Shown in pieces: positions 39,566 through 51,089 of a stretch of 64,000 nucleotides of DNA. The notes below the pieces were generated by a model that worked only from the letters and a program-made list of their open reading frames with translations, made no database searches and had not been told where the DNA came from. Origin of the DNA: Neoarius graeffei (Eukaryota > Chordata > Actinopteri > Siluriformes > Ariidae); assembly GCF_027579695.1 (NCBI RefSeq), contig NC_083569.1, positions 75,860,649 to 75,924,648 on the forward strand, in the 5' to 3' direction. Both the position numbers and the translations under genes were made by a program. Positions within the stretch are counted from its first letter, which is position 1. Each line of letters opens with the position of its first letter.

Positions 39566-41501
39566 AGGTTTTCGTACAGCGTTTGCTGTGGCTGAAAAGA
39601 CCAGTCCGTGAGAGGCAGACTCGGCCGCAGATGTCACATGCGTAGATCGGTTCCGTTGATGGTGGTATCCTGTTGTTGCTTCCACTTTGTCCTCTTTGCT
39701 TCCTGGTGATGAGCCAGGGTGGGTTCATATTCTAGCAGCCCACTGCGGAGTGCCTGCTGCCACTGAAGGCGGTCCTGAGCTGCATTTTCCCAAGTGACAG
39801 GGCTGTTGTTGAAGCACTTGAGGTCTTGCTTACAGACGTCCTTGTAGCGAAGCTGGGGGCAACCAGTTTGTCTCTTGCCAGGTGACAGTTCCGCATAGAG
39901 GATGTCCTTCAGGATTTGTCCATCGTCCATCCGCCGGACATGGCCCAGCCAGTGGAGATGTCGCTGCCTCAGAAGAGAGTACATGCTGGGAAGCTGCGCT
40001 CTCTCCAGGACTGCTGTGCTGGTGATCCTATCCCTCCAGATGATACCCAGTATACGCCTCTGGCAGCGAAGGTGGAAGCTGTTTAACCGCTGCTCTTGGT
40101 ATGAATATGGTGTCCAGGTTTCACTACCATACAGGAGTGTGCTGATGATACAGGCTCTGTACACCTGCACTTTTGTATGGACAGTGAGTTTTCAGTTGTC
40201 CCATACTCTCTTTGTGAGCTTCCCAAAGGTAGAAGCAGGTTTTCTGATGCGGCCGCTGAGTTCGGCATCGAGTGACAGGTTGTCGGTAATGGTGGACCTG
40301 AGGTAGGTGAAGGTGTTCATGGCTTCCAGAGCGTAGTTTTTGATGGTGATAAAGGGGGGGTTTACAGTGCCTTGTCCCATTGTCTTCATTTTAGTCAGGC
40401 TGATGGTCAGCCTGAAGTCCTTACAGGCTTGGGTGAACTGGTCTGAGAGTTTGCAAGTGCTCCTGGGAGTGTGCTACCACTGCTGCATCATCAGCAAATG
40501 GCATGTCCCGGATGACGAGTGGCCTAACCTTTGTTTTGGCTTTCAGACGGGCAGAGTTGAATAGGTTACCATCTGTTCTTGTGTGGAGGTAGACTCTCTC
40601 AGTTGATGTTCCAAAAGCTTGCCACAGGAGGAGGGAAAAGATCCCAAACAAGGTGGGTGCCAACACGCATCCCTGCTTGACACCACAGCAGATTTTGAAG
40701 GGGTCTGAGGTGGACCCGTCAAACTGTATGGTACCTTGCATGCCGGTGTGAAAGGACTGGAGGATGCGGAGGAGTTTTGGGGGGCAGCCTATCCATTCAA
40801 CCAGCTGGAAGAGGCCACTCCTACTCACTAGGTTGAAAGCCTTAGTCAGGTCAATGAATGCCATGTAGAGTGGTTTTCTCTGCTCTCTACACTTCTCCTG
40901 TAGCTGTCTCAGAGAGAAGATCATGTCAGTGGTAGATCTTCCTGCTCTGAACTCTGTCTGCAATTCTGGGTAGATCTTCTCCGCGAGAACCTGGAGTCTG
41001 TTCAGCGCAACTCTTGCAAAGAGCTTACCGGTGGTGCTGAGTAGAGAGACACCACGGTAGTTGTTACAGTCACTCCTGTCTCCCTTATTCTTATACAGGG
41101 TGACAATGGTGGCATCCCACATGTCCTGTGGTACAGCACCTTCACTCCAGCACAGATAGAAGAGCTTGTGGAGTTTGTCGAAGAGCAAACTTCCCACATT
41201 TTATGACTTCAGCTGTTATCCCATCACTGCCTGGTGCTTTACCGCAGGTTAGGCTGTCGATTGCTTTGCTTAGTTCCTCAGTGGTTGGTTCCATATCAAG
41301 CTCTTCCATTACAGGTTGGCTCTCTACATGACAGAGGGCAGCATCAGAGACTGTTTTGTCACTGGCATAGAGCTCAGAGTAATGCTCTACCCAGCGGTCC
41401 AGTTGTTTAGAGCGGTCAGTGATGACTTCTCTCGAGGCTGATTTAAGAAGAGCAATTGCATAATATGAGGGTCCAAGCGCCTTTTTGATGCCGTTGTACA
41501 T
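39566..41501 (-). pseudogene. LINE reverse transcriptase and C-terminal zinc-finger region
   Basis: The linker/fingers (41501-41142) include SRKAIDSLTCGKAPGSDGIT-like sequence. A long frame follows at 41197-40421 with NNYRGVSLLSTTGKLFARV, MAFIDLTKAFNLVSRSGLF, GVKQGCVLAPTLFGIF and MPFADDAAVVAHS (FADD motif). The next pieces at 40389-40192 and 40170-39634 give FTYLRSTITDNLSLDAELS, RCQRRILGIIWRDRI and HWLGHVRRMDDGQILKDILY. Read through, the end has a CDICGR...H-type finger near 39590-39640. Frameshifts near 41190, 40420 and 40190 break it. Database tools may label the pieces as jockey-like. Confidence 0.82.
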
Positions 41502-41845
41502 GCCTTTGATGTTACCGGAGTCAGCAGCTGATTGGATGTTGCTGCAAAGCTGTAGCCAATAGCTGTTGGCGCAGCGTCATGAAGTTTGCTGGAGTTTCCT
41601 CCTAGCTGTCCTGAGGGCATGCAGGGTCTTGTCAGTCGGTGTGCATTTATAATAGGTATGAGCAATATGCTTTTCTCCCAGGATCGGTGCCAAAACAGAT
41701 GCATTGGTTCGAAGCCAGTCATTGGACCTTCTCAACCTTTTGCCAAAGACCATCAGGGCCGTGCTGTGGATGGTGTCCCTTAAGCCATCCCAGTACTGCT
41801 GGGCAGAGCAGTGTTTGGGTAGGTGGGGGAGGGATTCCTCTAAAG

Positions 41846-42129
41846 CAGGGGTGTCAAACCTGATCCATAAAGGGCCGTGTGGCTGCAGGTTTTCATTCCA
41901 GCCATGCAGCAGCACCCTGATTTGGCTTATTCAATCAACTGACACACCCACCCTTTAATCAAGGGTGGGTGTGGCTGCAAGTATTTGACTGTGTGAAGAC
42001 AGTTCAGTTGATTGAATGAGCCAAGTCAGGTGTGCTGCTGCATGGCTGGAATGAAAACCTGCAGCCACACGGCCCTTTATGGATCAGGTTTGACACCCCT
42101 GCTTTTATGGATCAGGTTTGACACCCCTG
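41846..42129. mobile_element. hAT MITE (TIR CAGGGGTGTCAAAC) in the LINE linker
   Basis: CAGGGGTGTCAAAC termini with the perfect 8-bp TSD 'ctctaaag' (41838-41845 and 42130-42137). The two halves are long inverted copies centred near 41960, where 'acacccaccctttaatcaag' faces 'aagggtgggtgt', so it is foldback-like. The last 'ggatcaggtttgacacccct' occurs twice in tandem at the right end. Confidence 0.93.
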
Positions 42130-42159
42130 CTCTAAAGCATAGAGGAAGGCAGCAGCTTT

Positions 42160-42963
42160 GGTTGGAACTGCTGTCAACATGAGAAGGTCCTTTTGGTTTG
42201 GCTCTGTAAATGTTTTTCATCTGCAGTTTAATTCTACAGCAGACAAGGGAGTGGTCGGAGTCAGTCTGCACTATGAAAACTACGGGTTTGGAGGATGCTT
42301 CTGAGGTCAGCGCATCGTGTTATGATCAGGTCCAACTGGTGCCAGTGACCAGATCGTGGGTGTCTCCAAGAGACTTTGTGCCGGGGTATAGACTGAAAGG
42401 AAAGTAGGAGTTGGTAATGCAAAGACCGTGGTATGTGCAGAGCTTGAGGAGATGCTGCCCATTCTCGTTCATTTTCCCAATGCCAAGCAAGATGGCCAGG
42501 AGTCATGGTCTGCACCAACTCTAGCATTGAAGTCCCCAAGCGGGTACAGCTGTTCCTTCTTGGGGATGTTTTTTATAGCTGTCTCAAGCTCATCATAGAA
42601 CTTGTCCTTTATTTCTTGGGAGGAGCGGAGTGTTGGTGTGTATACACTCACCGAGTGGACAGGTCCCCTGGTTGTGTTCAGGCAGAGGATTAAGATTCTC
42701 TCTGAGCCACCTGTGGGTGGTACTATTGCTCCCACTAGAGTGTTCTTGACTGCAAAGCCAACTCCATATTCCCTGGGTTCACCAGGGGGCTTCTCCTGCC
42801 AGTAAAAGGTGTAATCTCTTTCTCTCAGTGAGCCTGATGAGAGGAGTCGGGTTTCCTGAAGGGTCGAGATGTCTATTTGATGCTTCAGGAGTTCGTTGTT
42901 GATGACTGCAGTCTTGTGGGCATCACTTATGTCTAGCAGGTTGTCAGTTAGTCTGGGCGTCAT
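42160..42963 (-). pseudogene. LINE endonuclease domain
   Basis: MTPRLTDNLLDISDAHKTAV opens the frame at 42963. It is followed by DISTLQETRLLSSG (catalytic E), YGVGFAVKNTLVGAIVPPTG, VSVYTPTL and LGDFNARVGADHDSWPS. After a frameshift near 42470 come KVSWRHPRSGHWHQLDLII and DSDHSLVCCRIKL. This is a complete APE-type endonuclease order (E, GDFN, DH) with one main frameshift. The enzyme would nick target DNA for LINE integration. Confidence 0.8.
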
Positions 42964-43167
42964 GGTACTGACGTTCCAGCATCCCAGATGTAATGCTGGA
43001 GTCTTTTTGATTTTGTTTGGTGCACAGTTTTACAGCCCACTTGTCAGGATGAATCCCTTAGCTTCATGCACCCAATGAAGCAGGTAGGCTGTGGCGGGAC
43101 AGCACCTTATTGGCTGGGGGCTGCCCAGCTTGAGGTGGGCGGTAGCTGTCCAGTGAGATGAATAATC

Positions 43168-44777
43168 AAATCAAATCAAATCAAGTTTATTTGTACAGCG
43201 CTTTTAACAATAAACATTGTCGCAAAGCAGCTTTACAGAATTTGAACGACTTAAAACATGAGTTAATTTTATCCCTAATCTATCCCCAATGAGCAAGCCT
43301 GTGGCGACGGTGGCAAGGAAAAACTCCCTCAGACGACATGAGGAAGAAACCTCGAGAGGAACCAGACTCAAAAGGGAACCCATCCTCATTTGGGCAACAA
43401 CAGACAGCCTGACTATAATATTAACAGTTTTAACAGGTATAACCCTCAACTGTCCTCATGGGGCCGTCCTTCACAGGAGTGGGGCGATAAAACTCCGACC
43501 AGACACAGGGCACCAGGATGGATCAAGCAGGTCCGAGGGGCAGAAGAGGCCAGCATCTCAATCCCAGGATCAACATGTAACTCAGAGGGACAGAAGGGGG
43601 GGGGGAGAGAGAGAAAGAAAACATGTTGTTAGGTATGCCCTAAAAATGACAAGTATTAAATCTGTGTGGTAGGCTCGCAGAGACGAGAGTCTTTACATCA
43701 GGCATGACACACAATGGCATGTTAATATGGTAAAAAAATATATCATGACCTGCTCTGGCTGGATGCTTGATTGGGTGATGGGAGCACACTCCTCAGCAAT
43801 GATGAGATGCAGATGGGACCCTTAGGCCTGGCCAAGACAATTCAGTTACATTTCACCGGGTCTGGGACATGCGACAGAATGTCTGACGGACGATTCCCTG
43901 CAGGCTACGATAGCCAGTCGAGGTCCCCACCGTCTCCACCAAAAGATTTCCTGTTGACTCCATGTAACTCAGAGGGACAGATTTGGAGTGGGGGGGGGAG
44001 AGAAAGAAAACACAGGTGGTTAGGTATGCCCAATGTCACCTGAATAAGTCGGAACAGTATACATATTGCACCGAGTACAAGCAGGGACTCCGGCAACTAA
44101 CTATGACAGCATAACTAAAAGGAGAGAGCCAGAAGGTAACACAGGCATGAGGGAGCCCCGGGACATAAAGCAGCCAGCCACTGCACCGTCAACAAACTCG
44201 AGTGAGCAAGCGAGTGGGGACTGACAGCATCCATACATCCCAGTTTACCAAAACACTCTATGTCTGAGGACCCTCCAGATCTACTCCTTTACCTCATAAA
44301 CACCATTAATAAAAGGCTTGACTAAACAGATATGTTTTCAGCCTAGACTTAAATGCTGAGACTGTGTCTGATTCCCGAACATTACTTGGAAGGCTGTTCC
44401 ATAACAGTGGGGCTTTGTAAGAAAAGGCCCTGCCCCCTGATGTAGCCTTCACTATACGAGGTACCAGCAGATAGCCTGCACCTTTTGATCTAAGTAGGCG
44501 TGGCGGGTCATAGAGGAGCAGAAGTTCACTCAGGTACTGTGGTGCGAGACCATTTAGTGCTTTAAAGGTCAATAGTAGTATTTTATAATCAATACGAAAT
44601 TTGATTGGGAGCCAATGCAGTGTGGATAAGACAGGCGTGATGTGGTCATATTTTCTAGTTCTAGTAAGGACTCTTGCTGCGGCATTTTGAACTAACTGGA
44701 GCTTGTTTATGCACTTATTGGAACATCCAGACAGTAAGGCATTACAATAATCCAACCTGGAGGTAACGACAGCATGG
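43168..44777 (-). mobile_element. L2-type LINE, second copy, 5'-truncated
   Basis: A minus-strand insertion with the 7-bp TSD 'aataatc' (43161-43167 and 44778-44784), inside the 5' UTR of the LINE at 39524-45430. The (TTGAT)n tail lies at the left end. The 3' UTR and last ~156 codons match the 29997 copy almost perfectly. Confidence 0.92.
44306..44775 (-). pseudogene. L2 ORF C-terminus (second copy)
   Basis: [19 protein letters not shown] through [20 protein letters not shown] and [20 protein letters not shown] to SQAFY and stop. By eye, only two or three residues differ from the 30599-32062 ORF over the shared ~156 residues (S to A in SAFK, C to Y at the end). The RT core is missing. Confidence 0.85.
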
Positions 44778-45430
44778 AATAATCTCTCCCACTGTTGGAG
44801 GCAGCCTCTGGTGCCCATCTCTACGCCAAACGAGAAGGGGCTTAAAACCGGTAACTGCTGACCTCCTGTGTTGTGCCTTCACTGCACAGTGAAGCTGGAG
44901 TTTCCTCTCCAGGGCACAAGAAGCCTGGGCAAGATTTATGGAAACCCTGTGTTGCCCAGGCAACAGAGATCCCCTCTCTGCCTTGCTGGCGTGATCCAAA
45001 GGAATGGTGAACCAATACATTTGGCGTCAGTTCGGCTGCAGGAGTTGCCAGGACAGTGCTTCACACACTGAGCTGCCTAACGGAGTCCAAGCCGGGTTTC
45101 CTGTCAGGGTTTGCTCCCTTAGCCTTGTTCCATTCCAGAGGATACCCACAAGGCAGCAGGGTACTATTTGACCCATAGGTGGGGTAGTTGTTGGCAGACG
45201 CCAGGGCATGTCCACACACTGGTGGGCCTGCACGTTGTGCCTCTGGGGCCCACTGCTGCTCCGAGATCCCCTACATTTTAGCCTGAGTCCGCGAGGTATC
45301 AGTAACTGTGTGTGGCCACGAGGGGGCACTGCAGGAGTCTTGGTGGCGGAGAGGCTGTGTACCAGCAGGAGGAGACTTGCGCACTCGGCTCCTCCTTTCA
45401 CCCCCCCCGAAGGAGGCTAGCTGGCGGCAT

Positions 45431-45529
45431 TAGCTGTAAGCAGAGAGAAGCAAGCAGGAGCAGCACGTGGCATGCAACATGCACTACCTATAAGCACTTC
45501 TACCACAATACTGACGCATCACGCACATG
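45431..45529. other. Junction between LINE 5' end and tandem repeat
   Basis: Short GC-rich sequence after the C-run at 45401-45409. No feature recognised. Confidence 0.3.
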
Positions 45530-45960
45530 TAGAAGCTATATGCACCCTAGGAATACCGACCTATTTGCCAGAAAGAATCCAAAATGATGAAAAATTGACC
45601 AAGAAGCAGCGTTTTTTTTTTTTTTTTTTTTGAACTGCTCATTAAGGCTTAATTAGTCCATAACTTCATTAATAATTGTAATGAAGCAAATCCGGGTAGA
45701 AGTTATATGCACCCTAGGTACCCCTACCTTCATGCCAGAAAGAATCAAAATTGGTGAAGAATCGAGGGAGAAGTGATTTGTGTGGAAACTGTTCATTAGG
45801 GCTTAATTACTCCATATCTTCATTATTAATTGCAATTATGCAAATTTGGTTAGAAGCGATATGCACCCCAGGCAGACCGACCTTCCTGCCAAAAAGAATA
45901 AAAATCGGTGAAGAACTGAGAAAGAAGAAGCGATTTTCATGAAACGTGGACTATACGGGA
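45530..45960 (+). repeat. Tandem repeat, 154-167 bp period, about 2.7 copies
   Basis: Units start at 45530, 45697 and 45851 with 'tagaagctatatgcacc', 'tagaagttatatgcacc' and 'tagaagcgatatgcacc'. Each then has 'gccagaaagaat' or a close variant and 'taattactccatat(c)ttcatt'-like text. A 22-T run sits in unit 1. The following 'gacgacggacaacacatgat' suggests it belongs to a larger dispersed repeat. Confidence 0.75.
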
Positions 45961-46179
45961 CAGACGACGGACAACACATGATGGCATAAACTCGTCACCT
46001 GTCTGCCAGCTGAGCTAATTATAAATGAAACAAAGTTAATATTTGGTGTGAGACGACCCTTTGTTTTATAAAAAAATAAAGTAGTCTCCAGTACAATGAG
46101 TATAGTTTTATGTGTAGGTTTTACTGAGCATCTTGCAGAACCAGCCACAGTTCTTCTAGACACTGACTGTCACACTTGC

Positions 46180-47490
46180 CAGAGGCTTAGCCAGGATTAA
46201 GAAGGTTGGGAGTGTTTTTTCTGAAAGTAGGGAGTGTTTCTTGGGCGCAGGTCGAAATTTTGAAAATTTCATGTTTTTTGGTGACTTCTGGAGCTGCAAT
46301 TGCGCCTTAAAAAGAAATGAAGGCATTCATTTTAACTGTGAATTATATTTTATTAGGCATTTAACACATTTTTTCTTTGCAGGAGGCTGAGGCTATTAAA
46401 GCATATATAAAAACATTTCTTAGTAATGCAGGGTTGGACTTAAAGCAGTCCTCACTGGGAAAATACTCTACAAAATCATAAAGGACTCCATTTTTGAAAG
46501 ACCATGGAGTTCAGGGACTCGAAAATTTGAAAGCCTTAATCAAACCCTGTACCTTCTGCATGGACAAAATCTTGCTGTATTTGAATATTAATCAAAAGCA
46601 ACACAGTAGATCTTTCACAGACAGAATACTCACTGTTACTTTGAAATTTAGTTATACGTTCCTTTTTGATCAAAGAATTAGTGTTTTTCACTACCCAATA
46701 TTTCATGTAGGTTATAACGTAACAAATATAGATGTCAAAAAAACATAGATATATATTGCAGTATATAGTCACATACTTAAAAAAAGAAAAAAAGTTTTAC
46801 TTCCAAATAGCCTGAACTTTGGGTGACACATTTTATCCTGTTTACAGTGGGCATTCCCACTGAAAGAGGAAGCAATTAAAACCAAACAAGTGAAAGAGTT
46901 TATCATGCCGTTACCATGGGAATAGTCTTTTATGAATGCGCAAGTGCGCGCTCAGTGCTCCGACTCTGGTGTGACTGAATAAGGTGACAAGTTTTATGTT
47001 TCATCTAATTTAGGTAATTTAAAAACTTTATTATTTGGCAGTGGGCACATAGGAAAGTGTAAAGTTTGTCAGTATGTTTATCATGCTTGTATGGTGAAAA
47101 ACCCACGAAGATATTTATCTAAATACACGAACTACTCATTCTAAACCTGTGGAGCTTCACCGGTGAAGCTCTCAAAACTCATAATATTTTGCTTCCATTC
47201 AAGCCTCATTTTGAAGTTTGACCAATAAGAACGCTAGATTTTTGACGGTAAATTTGATTTTCTTGATTTAACGCCCATATATGGAAAGCAAGCACGCCCT
47301 GGAAAACCTCTGATCGTTGACAAAAATGTCCACAGAAATGCACAAAATGACACAATTTCACAAAATTTGGGTTAACACGGGTTAGTATAAAATTTATAGG
47401 CTGTGTTTGGGGATTTATAGCCTTTGTTTTTTTTTTTTTTTTTTTTTGAGAATTGGCTATGGAAAGCACAGCTCGCTAGCTAAGCCTATG
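46180..47490. mobile_element. Non-autonomous hAT element inside Tc1-E
   Basis: Termini are CAGAGGCTTAGC and, reverse-complemented, CATAGGCTTAGC, flanked by the perfect 8-bp TSD 'acacttgc' (46172-46179 and 47491-47498). Excising it joins the Tc1-E text. The 1.3-kb interior has no long frame and a 22-T run near 47428-47449. Confidence 0.85.
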
Positions 47491-47775
47491 ACACTTGCTT
47501 CTTAATTTTGCAGCAAAACCCAGAAGCCTTCATTGTGTTTTCTTTTTTAATCTGAAAAGTGCTCTCTTATGCTGCTCAGATACAAACTTTTTTTCTGTAA
47601 CATTTTTTAATTTTGTGCTGGAAAACAAACTCTAAAACGTTCTAAAATGAACTCTTTGGTGTTTGGAACTCTAAAATGTTTTTGTACTGACTCGGTGTAG
47701 AAGTCATAAAATAGAAATCTGTAGCAAAGTTTAGATGGAAAAAAAGGATGCCTAAGACTTTTGCACAGTACTGTA

Positions 47776-48444
47776 TGTTAGATGCTGTGTAAATAATAAA
47801 ACATGTCGGATCAGCCTGTTCTAGGAAGATGATCAGCGACAGTGTTGTGATTTAGTTTCCAATAACAGTACCATTCTGTTAACAGAATATAAATGTTGAG
47901 TAAGTTATCTGACATGTTGATGATCTGACATGAACTGCGATTTTTTTTTTTTTTTTTTTAAAACGTTACATTCCTGGTTTTATTGTGCCAGATTCAATCA
48001 CTTAAAAGAGAAATTTCTTGTTTTTCCATAATCTTCCATCAAAAATACAGACTTTCACCAGCCTTGAACCATCATCTGATCTTCGACTACATTATCATCT
48101 ATGCACAGGCATGGAAAATGGGAGTGATACTTTGCTTGGTCACTCCATGCCCAATAAAATTCTGATGGATGAGTCCAACCATACATTATTTTTCAAATAT
48201 CCTGCTTTGTTCAGAAATATCATATTATAACCATATTTTGGCTTTCAAACATGGCTGCTGGATGTGAGTCTATAAGTTATAGCAAACAAGTTCAGATTTG
48301 TTTTTCAAGTGATGGCATGTGTATTTTTCCAAATGTATACAGGAGTTGTGTGTGGTGGTCTGGGAAAACCCATCAGTTGTTGCTCCATCTGAATTGGAAT
48401 ATACTTTGATGTTGTATTTTGCAAAAACATACAAATATATTACC

Positions 48445-48480
<36 letters not shown>

Positions 48481-49068
48481 TCATTTTTAACCATACCTTG
48501 GTTGTCAGCCTGCAGAGTAAGGAGTTTAACAAACACAGCAGTACCTGCAGTCAGTCGAAAGAGCTAAAGATGTCTAAAATTTTATTTAAGTGTGCTCATG
48601 ATTGAGTTTTAGATAGTGATTACGCATAGCAAAGTGGATGCAAATCCAGTCCGTTCAGTTTGGGATCAGATCCTGGCAGTCAAAATGTCCATGATGAATC
48701 AGTGCCACCGTCATAATCATAGCAGCGCTGGGTGAATTATTTTATTTATTTATTTTTAAATTTTTTTTATTTATTTTTTTTTCCACAATTAATTTAGTGA
48801 ATCTGAATTAAGGTTTTAACATGATTTTCAAAAATGTTCTCATTGAGATTGTGCAAGATTACATGTATTTAGATTTTTAAATAAATCTATAAATGCTGTT
48901 CAAAATCTTAAACCAATACAAAGGAAAAACACAGCCTTCTTAACATAAGTGTCTCCTACAGCCTGCGCTACTCTCAAACGCTGCTGCGCTGAGAGAGAAA
49001 GCTGGAAATATCACCTCAGAGATAGGGAATTAACAAGGTCATGCAAAATATAATACTGTATTCAACCA
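47776..49068. other. mb21d2 intron, no gene; contains 31-bp poly-C
   Basis: AT-rich intronic sequence with short frames only. The notable feature is 31 consecutive C at 48447-48477. A T-rich stretch lies at about 48745-48782. No terminal repeats or SINE blocks were recognised. Confidence 0.45.
48447..48477. repeat. Poly-C tract, 31 bp
   Basis: An uninterrupted run of 31 C, the longest in the window. Its length should be treated as approximate because homopolymers are error-prone in assembly. Confidence 0.9.
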
Positions 49069-49069
49069 T

Positions 49070-49250
49070 AATCTAATGGTTAGAGGAGCAGCTTTGGGAC
49101 CAAAAGGTTGTCGGTTTGATTCCCTGGACCAGCAGGAATGGCTCAAGTGCCCTTGAGCAAGGCACCTAACTCCCAACTGCTCCCCAGGCTGCTCTGGGGA
49201 TGTTGTACGTCACTCTGGATAAGAGTGTCTGCTAAACACCTGTAATGTAA
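49070..49250 (+). mobile_element. V-SINE/HE1-like tRNA-derived SINE
   Basis: The head 'atggttagaggagcagcttt' and B-box-like 'ggtttgattccc' resemble a tRNA. The middle 'cttgagcaaggcacctaact' and the 3' end 'ggataagagtgtctgctaaa' match the conserved region of fish V-SINE/HE1-type SINEs as I recall it. About 180 bp; no clear TSD. Confidence 0.72.
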
Positions 49251-49814
49251 CTTAACTCCTTAGTGGTAATACACCGGATGCATTTTTAACCTCTGCACTT
49301 TCGACAAAGTGGGAAAAATGGATGCCTCCATGTCTGTCTTTTGTTAGCAAAAATTGAGCCAGCTGACTGATGAGTGATGTATATTTTCCTCCTAAATCAG
49401 TGGAGTTTATAGTCCATGTTTTAGATTTAACAAGTGGATATATCTGTCTATTGGTTAATCTGAAACTAAACTTGTGTCTATACAGTACAGTATAAATCAT
49501 TTCAAGGTAAGCAGTGCAACAGTGTTCATGGCGTAGGAGTTGAAAATCAAGATTTTTTTTTTCGCAGTATTTCCCAGCCTTCCATCATATACAAAACAGA
49601 GAGGAGTGATGCACACTCTGTACAAAAGACAGCAGATAAAGTTTTAACTCTACAAATGTCCTAATAATAAGACATTTAATAAAAAAAAAATAAGGCAACA
49701 GAACCAACTAAATTATCAGAATAGTGTATGTTGAGAGAGACAAGGAATTTGGTTTCAGCAGTTGGTGTCTCTCTAGCGATATACGTGGGGGGGGGAGTGA
49801 GTATATGTAATATA
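49251..49814. other. Intronic stretch without recognisable features
   Basis: Short frames only, an A run near 49680-49690 and a G-rich 'gggggggga' near 49789. No gene seen. Confidence 0.4.
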
Positions 49815-49816
49815 TA

Positions 49817-50921
49817 CAGCGGTGCTTAAAAGTTTGTGAACCCTTTAGAATTTTCTATATTTCTGCATAAATATGACCTAAAACATGATCAGATTTTCAC
49901 ACAAGTCCGAAAAGTAGATAAAGAGAACCCAGTTAAACAAATGAGACAAAAATATTATATTTGGTCATTTATTTATTGAGGAAAATGATCCAATATTACA
50001 TATCTGTGAGTGGCAAAAGTATGTGAACCTTTGCTTTCAGTATCTGGTGTGACCCCCTTGTGCAGCAATAAATGCAAACTAAACGTTTCCAGTAACTGTT
50101 GATCAGTCCTGCACACCGGCTTGGAGGAATTTTAGCCCATTCCTCCGTACAGAACAGCTTCAACTCTGGGATGTTGGTGGGTTTCCTCACATGAACTGCT
50201 CACTTCAGGTCCTTCCACAACATTTCGATTGGATTAAGGTCAGGATTCTGACTTGGCCATTCCAAAACATTAGCTTTATTCTTCTTTAACCATTCTTTGT
50301 AGAACGACTTGTGTGCTTAGGGTCGTTGTCTTGCTGCATGACCCACCTTCTCTTGAGGTTCAGTTCATAGACAGATGTCTTGACATTTTCCTTTAGAATT
50401 TGCTGGTATAACTCAGAATTCATTGTTCTATCAATGGTGGCAAGCCGTCCTGGCCCAGATGCAGCAAAATGGGCCCAAACCATGATACCACTACCACCAC
50501 CATGTTTCACAGATGGGATAAGGTTCTTATGCTGGAATGCAGTGTTTTCCTTTCTCCAAACATAACGCTTCTCATTTAAACCAAAAAGTTCTATTTTGGT
50601 CTCATCCATCCACAAAACATTTTTCCAGTAGCCTTCTGGCTTGTCCTAATGGTCTTTAGCAAACTGCAGACAAGTAGCATTGTTCTTTTTGGAGAGCAGT
50701 GGCTTTCTTCAACCCTGCCATGCACACCATTGTTGTTCAGTGTTCTCCTGATGGTGGACTCTAACATTAGCCAATGTGAGAGAGGCCTTCAGTTGCTTAG
50801 AAGTTACCGTGGGGTCCTTATGACCTCGCTGACTATTACACGCCTTGTTCTTGGAGTAATCTTTGTTGGTCCACCACTCCTGGGGAGGGTAACAATGGTC
50901 TTGAATTTCCTCCATTTGTAC
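49817..50921 (-). mobile_element. Tc1-A copy 3, truncated at its 5' side
   Basis: On the plus strand it begins with the right terminus 'cagcggtgcttaaaagtttg' preceded by TA (49815-49816). It runs inward through the transposase in reverse and stops at 50921, in the codons for VYKW, where unrelated T-rich sequence starts. The other terminal repeat and the transposase N-terminus are therefore missing. Confidence 0.9.
50000..50921 (-). pseudogene. Tc1-A transposase, copy 3 (fragmented)
   Basis: Minus-strand pieces are a frameshifted DNA-binding part (PTVTSKQLKASLTLANVRV), the catalytic frame 50615-50286 with MDETK (D1, W to M before it) and [14 protein letters not shown] (D2), and, after a deletion near 50305, out-of-frame sequence over the E block. 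The C-terminal frame is 50190-49996 (MRKPTNIPELKLFCTEEW). At least three frame changes occur. Confidence 0.85.
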
Positions 50922-51089
50922 TAATTTCTTTCCTTTTTTTTTTCCGTCCTCAGTTGGATCAGCAACATGCTCCCCCATTTTTTTTCTCTACTCATAGTAT
51001 ATGACCTGATAGCTTAGTAGTGGAGTAGCCAATCAGAGCATGCGATTGCTCATATCCAGTGACTGTGGATATAATAAATAAATAATATT

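Larger units (their letters stand above)
39524..45430 (-). mobile_element. Near full-length LINE (endonuclease, RT, zinc finger), interrupted by L2 and a MITE
   Basis: The minus-strand order from the right is a GC-rich 5' UTR (about 45430-44785, then 43160-42970 after the L2), endonuclease (42963-42160), linker, RT (41501-40190), then the C-terminal domain and zinc finger (to about 39566). Net length is about 4 kb after removing the L2 (43168-44777) and MITE (41846-42129). The ends are approximate and no TSD was identified. It is the same or a sister family to the fragment at 17195-18745. Clade unassigned. Confidence 0.8.
39283..47773. mobile_element. Tc1-type element (Tc1-E) expanded to 8.5 kb by nested insertions
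   Basis: Left terminus CAGTACTGTGCAGAAGTCTT and reverse-complemented right terminus CAGTACTGTGCAAAAGTCTT, both followed by AGGCA, are flanked by TA (39281-39282 and 47774-47775). Its own sequence is visible at about 39283-39523, 46000-46179 ('aatatttggtgtgagacgac' and 'tgcagaaccagccacagttc', phrases I recall from Tc1 elements) and 47491-47773. Between lie a LINE (39524-45430), a tandem repeat and a hAT (46180-47490). It sits 50 bp after the mb21d2 exon donor. No transposase frame survives. Confidence 0.8.

Noticed and set aside
40421..41197. Second host gene in the mb21d2 intron (258-codon ORF)
   Set aside because: It contains RT motifs with FADD and lies in a LINE with an endonuclease upstream and a zinc finger downstream.
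47983..48230. Possible small exons in the 48-kb region
   Set aside because: Frames are short, lack splice-site support and conserved motifs, and none resembles the Mab-21 domain expected for the next mb21d2 exon.
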